A stretch of DNA of 64,000 nt from Burkholderia cepacia (GCF_001039005.1 NZ_LDWR01000004.1:122742-186741); one strand, 5' to 3'; counted from the stretch's first letter, positions 29,871 to 38,221 are shown. Made by a program: numbers and translations. The notes: a model not told the origin generated them from the sequence alone.

Positions 29871-30800
29871 TCAGTCTCCTACCGGTTGACGGTCTCCGCC
29901 GCCGCGATGCGCGTCGAGCGCATGCTTGATGCGGCGCAACGATTCTCGGCCCGCATCGCCGAGCCGCAACGCGACTCCGGTGACGAGCACGTCGATCGCC
30001 ATCATCATCGCGTAGCGCGATGTCGACGGCTTGTAAATGAAATCGGTTTCGAACGCGACGACCGGAATCAGGTGGTCGGCCAGCTTCGCGAGCGGGGAAG
30101 CCGGCGCCGTGATCACGATCAACTTCGCGCCATAGCGCTGCGCGAGCCGGCAGCTCTCGAGCAGCTCGGGCACGCGCCCGCTGACCGACAGCGCGACGAC
30201 GACGGCGTCGCGCGACAGCGTTGCGGACACCATCCGCTGCAGCAGGCTGTCCTGGTAGGTCGCGACCGGCCGGCCGAAGCGCACGAGCCGGAAGCGCAAC
30301 TCGTCGGCGAGCGCGGTCGAGCCGCCGCCCTGCCCGTACACGTAGATCATCTTCGCGCCGGCGAGCAGCTCGGCCGCCGCGTCGAACGACGTGTTGCGCA
30401 GCAACTGATGGTTGTGCGCGAGCGCCAGGCGGATCTCGTCGTAGACGACCGACGCGGGGTTCGTGTCGTCGGCCGGTACATCGTCGGACGGCACGAGAAA
30501 GCGCTGGCCGACGGCCGCCGCCTGCGCGACGAGCACCTTCAGTTCGCGCACGTCGCGGCAGCCGACCGCCTTCGCGAAACGCGTGACGGTCGCGACGCTG
30601 ACCTCCGCGTCGCGTGCGAGCGCGCCGATGCTCGCATGCGCTGCGCGCGCAAGATCGCCAAGGATGAACGCGGCGACCTTGCGCTCGGCTTCACGAAGCT
30701 CGGGCGCGCATTCGGCGATCCGCGCGACGATGTCGAGGACCGGCGGAGCCGGATGGGGCTCGACCGCGTGCGGAGCGGACGGAGTAGCGGGCGTATTCAT
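29871..30800 (-). CDS. RpiR/MurR-family regulator of the D-amino-acid module
   Basis: A 309-residue regulator with an N-terminal RpiR-type helix-turn-helix (about 20-95; ASIGALARDAEVSVATVTRFAKAVGC) and a C-terminal SIS domain (about 130-270; KMIYVYGQGGGSTALADEL, VVALSVSGRVPELLESC). SIS domains usually bind phosphosugars, but members next to amino-acid genes are known. It is the first gene of the leftward operon and is divergent from the PLP deaminase. A perfect palindrome sits between the two start codons and is the likely operator. Confidence 0.9.
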   Translation of the reverse strand: MNTPATPSAPHAVEPHPAPPVLDIVARIAECAPELREAERKVAAFILGDLARAAHASIGALARDAEVSVATVTRFAKAVGCRDVRELKVLVAQAAAVGQRFLVPSDDVPADDTNPASVVYDEIRLALAHNHQLLRNTSFDAAAELLAGAKMIYVYGQGGGSTALADELRFRLVRFGRPVATYQDSLLQRMVSATLSRDAVVVALSVSGRVPELLESCRLAQRYGAKLIVITAPASPLAKLADHLIPVVAFETDFIYKPSTSRYAMMMAIDVLVTGVALRLGDAGRESLRRIKHALDAHRGGGDRQPVGD

Positions 30801-30821
30801 CTACGGAAAGGATGGGGAGCT

Positions 30822-30842
30822 TGATGTTACTAAATAACATCA
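30822..30842. promoter_or_regulatory. Perfect palindrome between RpiR gene and deaminase gene
   Basis: TGATGTTA (30822-30829), spacer CTAAA, TAACATCA (30835-30842). It lies 21 bp before the RpiR start and 77 bp before the deaminase start, in the AT-rich patch of the divergent promoter. Size and symmetry fit an RpiR dimer site. Binding is inferred. Confidence 0.7.
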
Positions 30843-30918
30843 CCGCGCAAATCCTACTTTCTGTACCATCTGCATGTCAACTTCAGTGCAATGCATAGTG
30901 ATGATGGAGCGGGATGAC

Positions 30919-32199
30919 ATGAAAGTTACAAACTATCAGGAAGCGACGATCGATCCGTTCGGCAAGGGTCTCGGCAATCTGCCGAGCGCGAGCGTGCCGC
31001 TGGGCGACGCGGGTCGCCTCGAGTGGAACCTGCTCGCGGAAGACGTCAGCCTGCCGGCTGCCGTGCTCTACGAGGATCGCATCGAACACAACCTGAACTG
31101 GATGCAGGCATTCGTCCAGCAGTATGGCGTCAAGTTTGCGCCGCACGGCAAGACCACGATGGCGCCGCAACTGTTCCGCCGCCAGCTCGACGCGGGCGCG
31201 TGGGGCATCACGCTCGCGACCGCGCACCAGACGCAGGCCGCATATCACGGCGGCGTGCGGCGCGTGCTGCTCGCGAACCAGCTCGTCGGCCGCCAGAACA
31301 TGACGATCATCGCCGGGCTGCTGTCCGATCCCGACTTCGAATTCTTCTGCCTCGTCGATTCCGCCGAGAGCGTCGACCAGCTCGGCCGCTTCTTCGGCGA
31401 GTTGAAGAAGCCGCTGAACGTGTTGCTCGAGCTCGGCGTGCCGGGTGGCCGCGCGGGCGTGCGCGATGCCGCGCAGCGCGAAGCCGTGCTCGCCGCGCTC
31501 GCGCGTTATCCAGACACGCTGAAGCTGGCCGGCATCGAGCTGTATGAAGGCGTGCTGAAAGAGGAAGGCGAGATCCGCGCATTCCTGCAGGAAGCGGTCG
31601 CGCTCACGCGCGAGCTGGCCGACGCGGGTCGCTTCGCGCGCACGCCGGCAATCCTGTCCGGCGCCGGTTCGGCGTGGTACGACGTGGTCGCGGAAGAATT
31701 CGCGAAGGCGTCCAACGCGGGCTTCGCGGAAGTCGTGCTGCGTCCGGGCTGCTACCTGACGCACGACGTCGGCGTCTACAAGAAGGCGCAGACCGACGTG
31801 TTCGCACGCAACCCGATCGCACGCACGATGGGCGAAGGGCTGCTGCCCGCGCTGCAGCTGTGGGCATACGTGCAGTCGGTGCCGGAAGCCGACCGCGCGA
31901 TCGTCGCGCTCGGCAAGCGCGACGCGGCGTTCGACGCGGGCCTGCCCGAGCCGGCGCGCCACTTCCGCCCGGGCCGCGACAGCGCGCCGCGCGACGTCGC
32001 CGTCACCGAAGGCTGGGCCGTCACCGGGATGATGGATCAGCACGCGTACCTGCAGATCCCGCCGGGCGCGGACGTGAAGGTCGGCGACATGGTCGCGTTC
32101 GACATCTCCCACCCATGCCTGACGTTCGACAAGTGGCGCCAGGTGCTCGTGCTCGATCCGCAGTTCCGCGTGACGGAAGTCGTCGAAACCTTCTTCTGA
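30919..32199 (+). CDS. PLP-dependent amino acid deaminase, D-serine dehydratase-like fold
   Basis: A 426-residue protein of the fold-type III PLP group (alanine racemase-like barrel; D-threonine aldolase and zinc D-serine dehydratase family). The PLP lysine is Lys78 in FAPHGKTTMAPQ. Near the C-terminus, MMDQHAYL and ISHPCLTFDKW supply the His and Cys that bind zinc in D-serine dehydratases. It probably deaminates a D-amino acid to a 2-oxoacid. I chose the ATG at 30919 over those at 30901 and 30904 for the GGAGCGGG site. It is divergent from the RpiR-deacylase-RidA operon. Confidence 0.87.
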   Translation: MKVTNYQEATIDPFGKGLGNLPSASVPLGDAGRLEWNLLAEDVSLPAAVLYEDRIEHNLNWMQAFVQQYGVKFAPHGKTTMAPQLFRRQLDAGAWGITLATAHQTQAAYHGGVRRVLLANQLVGRQNMTIIAGLLSDPDFEFFCLVDSAESVDQLGRFFGELKKPLNVLLELGVPGGRAGVRDAAQREAVLAALARYPDTLKLAGIELYEGVLKEEGEIRAFLQEAVALTRELADAGRFARTPAILSGAGSAWYDVVAEEFAKASNAGFAEVVLRPGCYLTHDVGVYKKAQTDVFARNPIARTMGEGLLPALQLWAYVQSVPEADRAIVALGKRDAAFDAGLPEPARHFRPGRDSAPRDVAVTEGWAVTGMMDQHAYLQIPPGADVKVGDMVAFDISHPCLTFDKWRQVLVLDPQFRVTEVVETFF

Positions 32200-32391
32200 C
32201 ACGCATTGCGCGCGCCGCCCCGCCGCTCGCGCGGGGCGGCCGTCACGCGCGCTTCAATCTGCCGGAGTACACTGCGCTTTCGTCCTCGGGGCGGACCGTT
32301 ACCCGCTTCGCAACAGTGCCTCGAGGCCGTTGCGCCCGTCTGTCGCGCACGGCGCGAACGGGCCCTCAACGTCGCTTCATTGGAGAAAGCC

Positions 32392-32973
32392 ATGGCCGCG
32401 AAGAAGATCCTGTTCCTGACCGGCGATTTCGCCGAAGACTACGAAACGATGGTGCCGTTCCAGGCGCTGCAGGCCGTCGGCCACCACGTCGATGCAGTCT
32501 GCCCGGGCAAGCGCGCGGGCGACAAGATCAAGACCGCGATCCACGATTTCGAAGGCGACCAGACCTACACCGAGAAACCCGGCCACCAGTTCACGCTGAA
32601 CGCGGCGTTCGACGATGTCGATGCGTCGCGCTACGACGCGCTCGCGATCGCGGGCGGCCGCGCCCCCGAATACCTGCGACTCGACCCGAAGGTGATCGCG
32701 CTCGTGCGCGCGTTCGCCGAGGCCGGCAAGCCGATCGCCGCGATCTGCCACGCGGCGCAACTGCTCGCGGCCGCCGACGTGATCCGCGGCAAGCGCATCT
32801 CGGCCTACCCGGCCTGCGCGCCCGAAGTGAAGCTCGCGGGCGGCGAATACGCGGACATCCCGGTCGATGCGGCCGTGACCGATGCGCCGTTCGTCACCGC
32901 GCCCGCGTGGCCCGCGCATCCGGCATGGCTCGCGCAGTTCCTCGCGCTGCTGGGAACGCGCATCGAGCTGTAA
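32392..32973 (+). CDS. DJ-1/PfpI-family protein
   Basis: A 193-residue DJ-1/PfpI domain protein. The nucleophile elbow is [10 protein letters not shown] with Cys119 followed by His120, as in PfpI/YhbO-type members, which are reported as proteases or glyoxalase/deglycase-like stress proteins. The conserved acidic residue near the start is in GDFAEDYE. The ATG at 32392 has a TGGAGAAAG site; the open frame before it does not look coding. It stands alone between the deaminase gene and the convergent marR-like gene. The actual reaction is uncertain. Confidence 0.87.
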   Translation: MAAKKILFLTGDFAEDYETMVPFQALQAVGHHVDAVCPGKRAGDKIKTAIHDFEGDQTYTEKPGHQFTLNAAFDDVDASRYDALAIAGGRAPEYLRLDPKVIALVRAFAEAGKPIAAICHAAQLLAAADVIRGKRISAYPACAPEVKLAGGEYADIPVDAAVTDAPFVTAPAWPAHPAWLAQFLALLGTRIEL

Positions 32974-33060
32974 ACCTGAAGTGAATCGAGATGAAATGAA
33001 GCGCCGGCCGGCGGCGGGATAACGTGCCCGCCTGCCGGTGGCGATCGGTCGCGGGCGCGG

Positions 33061-33089
33061 CTGACGCGCCTGCCCGCGCCGCGCGTCAG
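33061..33089. terminator. Hairpin at the end of the MarR gene
   Basis: CTGACGCG (33061-33068) pairs with CGCGTCAG (33082-33089). The stem covers the MarR stop codon. No T-tract follows. It lies between convergent genes and may mark both 3' ends. Confidence 0.35.
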
Positions 33090-33532
33090 CGCGCGGCCGG
33101 CGTCGAACCGACGTCCGCGATTCGCGATTCGAGCATCGCCAGCGCGCCCGACAGCGCATTCAGCACGTCGTCCGGCAACTGCGCCATCGTCTGCTCGAGA
33201 AATACCTTGCGGCGCGGCAGGCATGCATCGAACGCTGCGCGGCCGTCGTCCGTCAGCGTGACATTGGTCACGCGGTTGTCGCGTGCGTCGGATTCGCGCT
33301 CGATCCAGCCGAGCGCGTCGAGCGACTTCAACTGGCGCGTGAGCGCACCCGGATCGATGCGCAGCACTTCGACGAGCCGCTTCTGCGACGAATGCCCGCC
33401 CATCGTGTGCAACGCGACCATGATGCGCCAGCGCGGCATCGGCTGCCCGACGTGCGTTTCGAACGCGGTCATGAACGCGCGATACGTGCGTCCGAATTGC
33501 TGCAAGATCGCGACGCGGTCCTGTTCTTCCAT
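33086..33532 (-). CDS. MarR-family regulator of the adjacent efflux pump
   Basis: A 148-residue MarR-type regulator with the winged helix in about residues 30-100 (SSQKRLVEVLRIDPGALTRQLKSLDALGWIER, and the wing DARDNRVTNVTLTDDGR). It follows the DHA2 transporter gene by 51 bp on the same strand, so it is the second gene of that unit and probably represses it until a drug or phenolic compound binds. A perfect palindrome in front of the transporter is the candidate site. A single cysteine near residue 105 is unlikely to make it an OhrR-type peroxide sensor. Confidence 0.88.
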   Translation of the reverse strand: MEEQDRVAILQQFGRTYRAFMTAFETHVGQPMPRWRIMVALHTMGGHSSQKRLVEVLRIDPGALTRQLKSLDALGWIERESDARDNRVTNVTLTDDGRAAFDACLPRRKVFLEQTMAQLPDDVLNALSGALAMLESRIADVGSTPAAR

Positions 33533-33583
33533 GCGCTGATTTCGTTTCCGGTAAATCGATGAATCGTTGAATCGGTCAATCCG

Positions 33584-35179
33584 TCAGTCGGCCGCGACAT
33601 GCGGCTCGATCTTGCGCCGCAGCGCGATCGGCGGCACGCGGCGGCACTGCCACACCGACACCACGGCGATGACGGCCGCCATCGCGACGCCCAGGTGAAT
33701 CGCACTGACCAGCGATTCGCGGGCCGCTTCCAGCAGCAGCGCGCCATTATGCCCGGCACGCGTCAGCTCGGCGACGAGACTGCCCTGCGCGGTGCGATCG
33801 ATCAGGATCTGCGGATCGGCAAGCTGCGCATGCCACTGCATCGCATGGTCGACCGACAGCGCATTGCGCACGCCGCCCGAATACATCTGGTTGACGAGCG
33901 TACCCGTCAGCGCGGTGCCGACCATCCCGCCGACCATCCGCAGCGATTGCAGCAGCGCCGTCGCGATGCCGAGGTGCTCGCGGCCGGCCGTCTGCTGCGC
34001 GAACACGGTGAGGTTCGGCAGCACGAAGCCGAGCCCGATGCCGCCCGCGACCATCAGCGCCATCAGCATCCAGGTCGGCGTCGTGTGCGTCGACACGACG
34101 ATGCCCGCGCACGTGATCGCGAACAGCACGAAGCCGACATGCAGCATCGCGTTCGGATTGCGGATGCGCGTGACGACGCGGCCATTCATGATGCTGCCGA
34201 TCGTGATGAACACGACGAGCGGCGTGATCACGAGGCCCGCTTCTTTCGGCGACATCCCGAAACCACCCTGGAACAGCAGCGGCGCGTAGAACAGCAGCGA
34301 GAACATCGAGAAGCCGGCGAGGATCGCGAGCACGAAGAGCGCCGACAGCGCGCGGTTGCCGAACATGTCGAACGGCAGAATCGGCTGCGCGGCGCGCTTC
34401 TCCCAGTGCCACAGGCCGACGCCGGCCGCGACCGCGACGACGAGCAGCAGCGACGCCCAGCTCGCGACGCCGTACTTCGGCAGCCATTCGACGAACAGTT
34501 GCAGCGAGCCGAGCGACAGCGCGATCAGCAGCGCGCCCGGCCAGTCGAGCCGCATCTTGCGATCGTGCTCGACGTGGCGCAGGTGCGGCAGGTAGCGCCA
34601 CACGAACAGCAGCGACAGCAGGCCGACCGGCAGGTTCACGTAGAACACCGAGCGCCAGCCGAACGACTGGGTCAGCACGCCGCCGAGCGACGGGCCGACC
34701 GCGTTCGCGATGCCGAACGCGGAGCTCATCAGCACCTGCCAGCGCAGCCGCACGACGGAATCGGGGAACAGGTCGGGAATGCACGCGAACGCGGTGCCGA
34801 CCAGCATCCCGCCGCCGATCCCCTGCAGCCCGCGCGCGAGCACGAGATACAGCATGTCGTTGGCCATGCCGCACAGCACGGACGCGCCGGTGAACACGAT
34901 GATCGACACGATCACGAACGGCTTGCGGCCGTAATAGTCGCCGAGCCGGCCGAAGATCGGCACGGTGATCACGGAACTGAGCAGGTACGAGGTCGCGACC
35001 CACGCGTACAGGTCGAAGCCCCGAAGCTCGGCGACGATGGTCGGCAGCGCGGTGCCGACGACGGTCTGGTCGAGCGCAACGAGCATGGTGACGAACGAGA
35101 TCCCGATCATCGCCAGCAGCGATTCGCGGAATGGCAAGACTTGCCCGCTCGAATGGTGGGCGGCAGTGTGGACGGCCAT
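33584..35179 (-). CDS. DHA2-family MFS multidrug efflux transporter (14 TM)
   Basis: A 531-residue major facilitator protein of the EmrB/QacA type, which exports drugs with proton exchange. It has about 14 hydrophobic segments, the motif LDQTVVGTALPTI in the first one, GRLGDYYGRKPF between TM2 and TM3 (motif A) and GPSLGGVL (motif C). I chose the ATG at 35179; a TTG at 35209 in the same frame would add ten residues but lies inside the palindromic operator. The marR-like gene follows it. Substrates are unknown. Confidence 0.88.
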   Translation of the reverse strand: MAVHTAAHHSSGQVLPFRESLLAMIGISFVTMLVALDQTVVGTALPTIVAELRGFDLYAWVATSYLLSSVITVPIFGRLGDYYGRKPFVIVSIIVFTGASVLCGMANDMLYLVLARGLQGIGGGMLVGTAFACIPDLFPDSVVRLRWQVLMSSAFGIANAVGPSLGGVLTQSFGWRSVFYVNLPVGLLSLLFVWRYLPHLRHVEHDRKMRLDWPGALLIALSLGSLQLFVEWLPKYGVASWASLLLVVAVAAGVGLWHWEKRAAQPILPFDMFGNRALSALFVLAILAGFSMFSLLFYAPLLFQGGFGMSPKEAGLVITPLVVFITIGSIMNGRVVTRIRNPNAMLHVGFVLFAITCAGIVVSTHTTPTWMLMALMVAGGIGLGFVLPNLTVFAQQTAGREHLGIATALLQSLRMVGGMVGTALTGTLVNQMYSGGVRNALSVDHAMQWHAQLADPQILIDRTAQGSLVAELTRAGHNGALLLEAARESLVSAIHLGVAMAAVIAVVSVWQCRRVPPIALRRKIEPHVAAD

Positions 35180-35196
35180 TTTTTGTTGATGCAACT

Positions 35197-35210
35197 TTTG
35201 ACGAGTCAAA
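35197..35210. promoter_or_regulatory. Candidate MarR operator
   Basis: TTTGAC (35197-35202), GA, GTCAAA (35205-35210): a perfect 14-bp palindrome 18 bp before the transporter ATG, next to an AT-rich stretch that could hold the promoter. Its position fits repression of the transporter-marR unit. Confidence 0.55.
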
Positions 35211-35257
35211 CAATCTTAAAATTCTAGCATGGCGGAGTAATCTAGGCTGGCGGCGGT

Positions 35258-35550
35258 TTAGGGCCTGCTCCCGCTAATAACGGGCTTGCGAACGAGCCTT
35301 GCCGGCTGCATTGCAAGAAGCAAGGAGCGCCGTTTGGCCGAGCCAAACAAGCGACGCGCGGCGCCGCAATGCGGCCGGCAAGGCTCGTTCCCCTGTTTGG
35401 GAAATATTATGCGTGGGGCTGGCCCCCAGAAGGGCCGATCGCCACGTCATGCTCCTCGCGAATACGTCGAGTATTCGCTTCGTCGCAATCCTCGCGCTCG
35501 GCCCTTCTGGGGGCCAGCGCAAGCCCGTTATTAGCGGGAACAGGCCCTAA
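35258..35550. repeat. 293-bp nested inverted-repeat (cloverleaf-like) element
   Basis: Outer arms 35258-35290 and 35518-35550 are inverted copies that match in 32 of 33 positions. Inside, 35290-35314 and 35366-35390 are inverted with 24 of 25 matches, and 35418-35437 and 35499-35518 are perfectly inverted over 20 bp. Each inner arm has its own small perfect hairpin in the loop: GTTTGGC-CGA-GCCAAAC (35332-35348) and GCGAATAC-GTCGA-GTATTCGC (35458-35478). A 27-base AT-richer joint (35391-35417) links the arms. The whole can fold into a three-way structure as DNA or RNA. It lies between a divergent transporter and an EcsC gene, ending 15 bp before the EcsC ribosome site. There is no transposase and no clear target duplication. 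I do not recognise it as a named element. Confidence 0.9.
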
Positions 35551-35575
35551 CCGACCCCGGCCGCCAAGGAGAATG

Positions 35576-36418
35576 ATGGAACCGATTTCAATCACCCCCG
35601 CGATATCCCTGTCGCAGGAGGATCGGGACGCGCTGTGGCGCGCGAAGCAGGTGCTCGAAAGCCCGTCGCTGACGATGAAGCTGACGGGCATGCTCGGCGC
35701 GCCGGTCGAGAAAATGATCGCCCGGCTGCCGGATTTCGCGACCGGCAAGATCAACGACGCGACGCAGCTCGCGCTGCGCAAGTGCCTGAACATTGCGCTG
35801 CGCACGCTCGGCAAGCCGCCGGCGCCGGACGCCGAGCCCGACAAGCCGAGCAACCTGCTGCACAAGCTCGCGGTCGCGACGACCGGCGCGGCGGGCGGCG
35901 CGTTCGGCTTTCTCGCACTGCCGGTCGAGCTGCCGGTGACGACCACGCTGATCTTCCGCTCGGTGTGCGACATCGCGCGCAGCGAAGGCGAGGACCTGAC
36001 GTCGGTCGATACGCAGCTGCAATGCCTGGCCGTGCTCGGCATGGGCGGCAACCCGGACAAGCAGGAAGAGGACGCCGATCTCGGCTATTTCGTGCTGCGC
36101 GGCGCGCTCGCGCAGGCCATCTCGAAGGCATCGTCGGACATCACGACGAAAGGCATCGCCGCGCACAGCTCGGCGGCCGTGTTCAAGCTCGTGCAGACGG
36201 TGGCATCGCGCTTCTCGGTACAGGTGACCGAGCAGATGGCCGCGAAGTCGATTCCGGCGATCGGCGCCGTGCTCGGCGCGACCGTCAACACGCTGTTCAT
36301 CGACCACTTCCAGCAGATGGCGCACGGCCACTTCACCGTGCGCCGGCTCGAGCGCAAGTACGGTTCGGTGGCCGTCAAGGCCGCCTATCAGGCGATCGCC
36401 GCCTCGCCGACGCGCTGA
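35576..36418 (+). CDS. EcsC-family protein
   Basis: A 280-residue EcsC-domain protein. EcsC was named from the Bacillus ABC-transporter operon ecsABC, but this family member is stand-alone and its function is unknown. The conserved part includes KLAVATTGAAGGAFGFLALP, VELPVTTTLIFRSVCDIARS and PAIGAVLGATVNTLFIDHFQ, with hydrophobic, glycine-rich segments that may bind membranes. Of two adjacent ATG codons (35573, 35576) I chose the second for spacing to AAGGAG at 35566-35571. The nested-repeat element ends just upstream. Its 3' end overlaps the convergent esterase gene by 31 bp. Confidence 0.85.
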   Translation: MEPISITPAISLSQEDRDALWRAKQVLESPSLTMKLTGMLGAPVEKMIARLPDFATGKINDATQLALRKCLNIALRTLGKPPAPDAEPDKPSNLLHKLAVATTGAAGGAFGFLALPVELPVTTTLIFRSVCDIARSEGEDLTSVDTQLQCLAVLGMGGNPDKQEEDADLGYFVLRGALAQAISKASSDITTKGIAAHSSAAVFKLVQTVASRFSVQVTEQMAAKSIPAIGAVLGATVNTLFIDHFQQMAHGHFTVRRLERKYGSVAVKAAYQAIAASPTR

Positions 36419-37350
36419 ACCACGCGTTCGACCGCGACGCGGCGCAGGAACGCGGCCGCGCGGTCGAGCGCGTCGCGCGCTTCCGGCACCATCGGCGCGT
36501 ATAGCTGCCACACGTGCGGCATGTCCGGCCACACCTCGATCTCCACCGCCACGCCGGCCGCCTTCGCCTTCTCGGCGACGCGGCGCGAATCGTCGAGCAG
36601 CACCTCGGTGCTGCCGACCTGGATGTAAAGCGGCGGCAGGCCCGCGAAATCCGCATAGAGCGGCGACGCGTACGGATGCGTCGCCGGCGCGTCGCCGAGG
36701 TAGAGCTTCGCGGCCTTCGGCAGCGCCGCGCCGGCAAACATCGGATCGGCGCCGTCGTTGGTGCGCAGCGTGTCGCCGGTGGCCGCCAGGTCGGTCCACG
36801 GAGAGAACAGGATCGCGCCGGCCGGCAGCGGCTCGCCGCGATCGCGCAGCGCGACGAGCGTCGCGAGCGCAAGGCCGCCGCCCGCCGAATCGCCGCCGAG
36901 CACGATCGACTCGGGCGGTGTGCCGAGCGCGAGCAGTTGCCGGTATGCGGCCAGCGCATCGTCAAGCGCCGCCGGAAAGCGGTTTTCGGGCGCAAGCCGG
37001 TAGTCGAGCGAGAACGAGCGCACGCCGGCGCGCTTCGTCAGGCCGAACACGAGCGGCCGATGAGTTTTCGTCGAGCAGAAGTAATAACCGCCGCCGTGGA
37101 AGTACAGCAGCGTGCGGCCGGGCCCGCGACCCTCGACCGCATCGGTGCGTTCGAGCCATTCGCCGCGCAGCGGTGCGTCGCCCGCGCCATGGCATTGGCG
37201 CAGCCGGTAGCCCGACGGCGCGCGGCGCGGCACGAACATCCGCAGGTCGGTAAAGCGCCGTGCGCGGGCGGGATCGAGCACCTCGCGCGTGGTCTCGGGA
37301 CGGAACTGCCAGCGCAACAGCCAGCAGGCGAACTTGCTTTGCCAACTCAT
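36388..37350 (-). CDS. Alpha/beta hydrolase, hormone-sensitive lipase-like esterase
   Basis: A 320-residue esterase of the HSL family. The oxyanion motif is LLYFHGGGYY (81-90), and the nucleophile Ser155 is in GGDSAGGGLAL. The acid and histidine are likely in the VLLDDSRRVA and PDMPHVWQLY segments. It cleaves esters of short or medium chain acids in the cytoplasm; the substrate is not known. The ATG at 37350 has GGAGTGCG in front. Its 3' end overlaps the EcsC gene tail-to-tail, so there is no space for a terminator between them. Confidence 0.88.
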   Translation of the reverse strand: MSWQSKFACWLLRWQFRPETTREVLDPARARRFTDLRMFVPRRAPSGYRLRQCHGAGDAPLRGEWLERTDAVEGRGPGRTLLYFHGGGYYFCSTKTHRPLVFGLTKRAGVRSFSLDYRLAPENRFPAALDDALAAYRQLLALGTPPESIVLGGDSAGGGLALATLVALRDRGEPLPAGAILFSPWTDLAATGDTLRTNDGADPMFAGAALPKAAKLYLGDAPATHPYASPLYADFAGLPPLYIQVGSTEVLLDDSRRVAEKAKAAGVAVEIEVWPDMPHVWQLYAPMVPEARDALDRAAAFLRRVAVERVVQRVGEAAIA

Positions 37351-37439
37351 CGGACGCACTCCGTAATCGCAGTGTGACGATGGTACGTGCGAACGTTCCC
37401 GCACCGCTCGACAGGTGCCTCTATATCAAACGCCGGCGC

Positions 37440-37874
37440 TCAGTTCGCCGGCATCACCTGGCCACGGATCTCGCCGGACGGGTGTTCCTTCGTATGCACG
37501 TTGAAGTACCACTTGCCGCCCATCAGGTCGGTGACCTGCGCGTCGGTGAGCGCCTTCGAACCCTTGATCGGGCTTGCCAACTCGTCCTTCGGAATCGGCA
37601 CCTGCACGCCTGCATTCTGGCCGACCGGCGCAGGCCCGTGGAAATGCGCGGCGGTGGCCGGCCCCGTGAGGTGTTCGTAAGTCGCCGTCCACTGCAGCGT
37701 GTGCGTGGCCGTGTCGTAGGTGGCATCGACGGCACCCGAACCCTTGGTCGCGGTTGGCGGCACTTCGCTCGACGGCTGGAGATTGGCGGACAGGCGCACC
37801 GTTTCGGCGGCGGCGCTGCCGGCGGCCAGCACGCCCGCGAGTAACGCGACCTGGAGCAAACGCAGCTTGAGCAT
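37440..37874 (-). CDS. Secreted CHRD-domain protein
   Basis: A 144-residue protein. Residues 1-23 form a signal peptide (LKLRLLQVALLAGVLAAGSA, cleavage after SAAA). The rest is one CHRD domain, a beta-rich fold known from chordin and found alone in many secreted bacterial proteins: YEHLTGPATAAHFHGPAPVG and GKWYFNVHTKEHPSGEIRG are typical. It is predicted to be periplasmic or exported. Its function is unknown. It stands alone, with 89 bp to the esterase gene downstream, and a 347-bp gap upstream. Confidence 0.87.
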   Translation of the reverse strand: MLKLRLLQVALLAGVLAAGSAAAETVRLSANLQPSSEVPPTATKGSGAVDATYDTATHTLQWTATYEHLTGPATAAHFHGPAPVGQNAGVQVPIPKDELASPIKGSKALTDAQVTDLMGGKWYFNVHTKEHPSGEIRGQVMPAN

Positions 37875-38221
37875 GGACTCTCCTTGTACGACGTTGTACG
37901 CCGCCCGAGCGGGGGCGCCAGACATGATGGTAGTCGATCGCCGTCGCTCCGGCAGTCCGCCGAACGGCCATGCTGCGAATCGCCGCACCACCCTCGATGG
38001 CGCCGCGTGCGGCCGGCCATCTTGCGCAGCGCACGTCGCGTCAGTCTGCGTCAACCTGGAACGGACCTTTGCAGCCTGACGGCTGAATCCGCGTGCGGCC
38101 TTTCGCTACACTTCGTTTCACAGTTGCTTGTTTCCTTCGTCCGAAGGAGTCTGCGAGTATTCACGCGGCCACCCGGCCGCGTTTTTTTTGCGTGTGCCGC
38201 CGGTGAACGCAGCGCTTCGCG
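37875..38221. other. Intergenic region with orphan rightward terminator
   Basis: No protein gene is convincing in this 347-bp gap between two leftward genes. Its right half holds a short hairpin (CTTCG-TC-CGAAG, about 38136-38147) and a strong plus-strand terminator (next entry) with no plus-strand gene before it. A weak -10-like TACACT is at 38107-38112. A small RNA from this strand is possible. Confidence 0.4.
38163..38189 (+). terminator. Orphan rho-independent terminator on the plus strand
   Basis: ACGCGGCC (38163-38170) pairs with GGCCGCGT (38175-38182) with a 4-base loop, followed by eight T (38182-38189). All genes on both sides here run leftward, and on the minus strand no T-run follows. 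It therefore seems to end an unannotated rightward transcript. Confidence 0.75.

Noticed and set aside
35274..35550. Three 82-83-residue open frames inside the nested repeat
   Set aside because: They exist on both strands because of the inverted repeats; two end in the same ARY because the outer arms encode it. They are better explained by the repeat than as genes.
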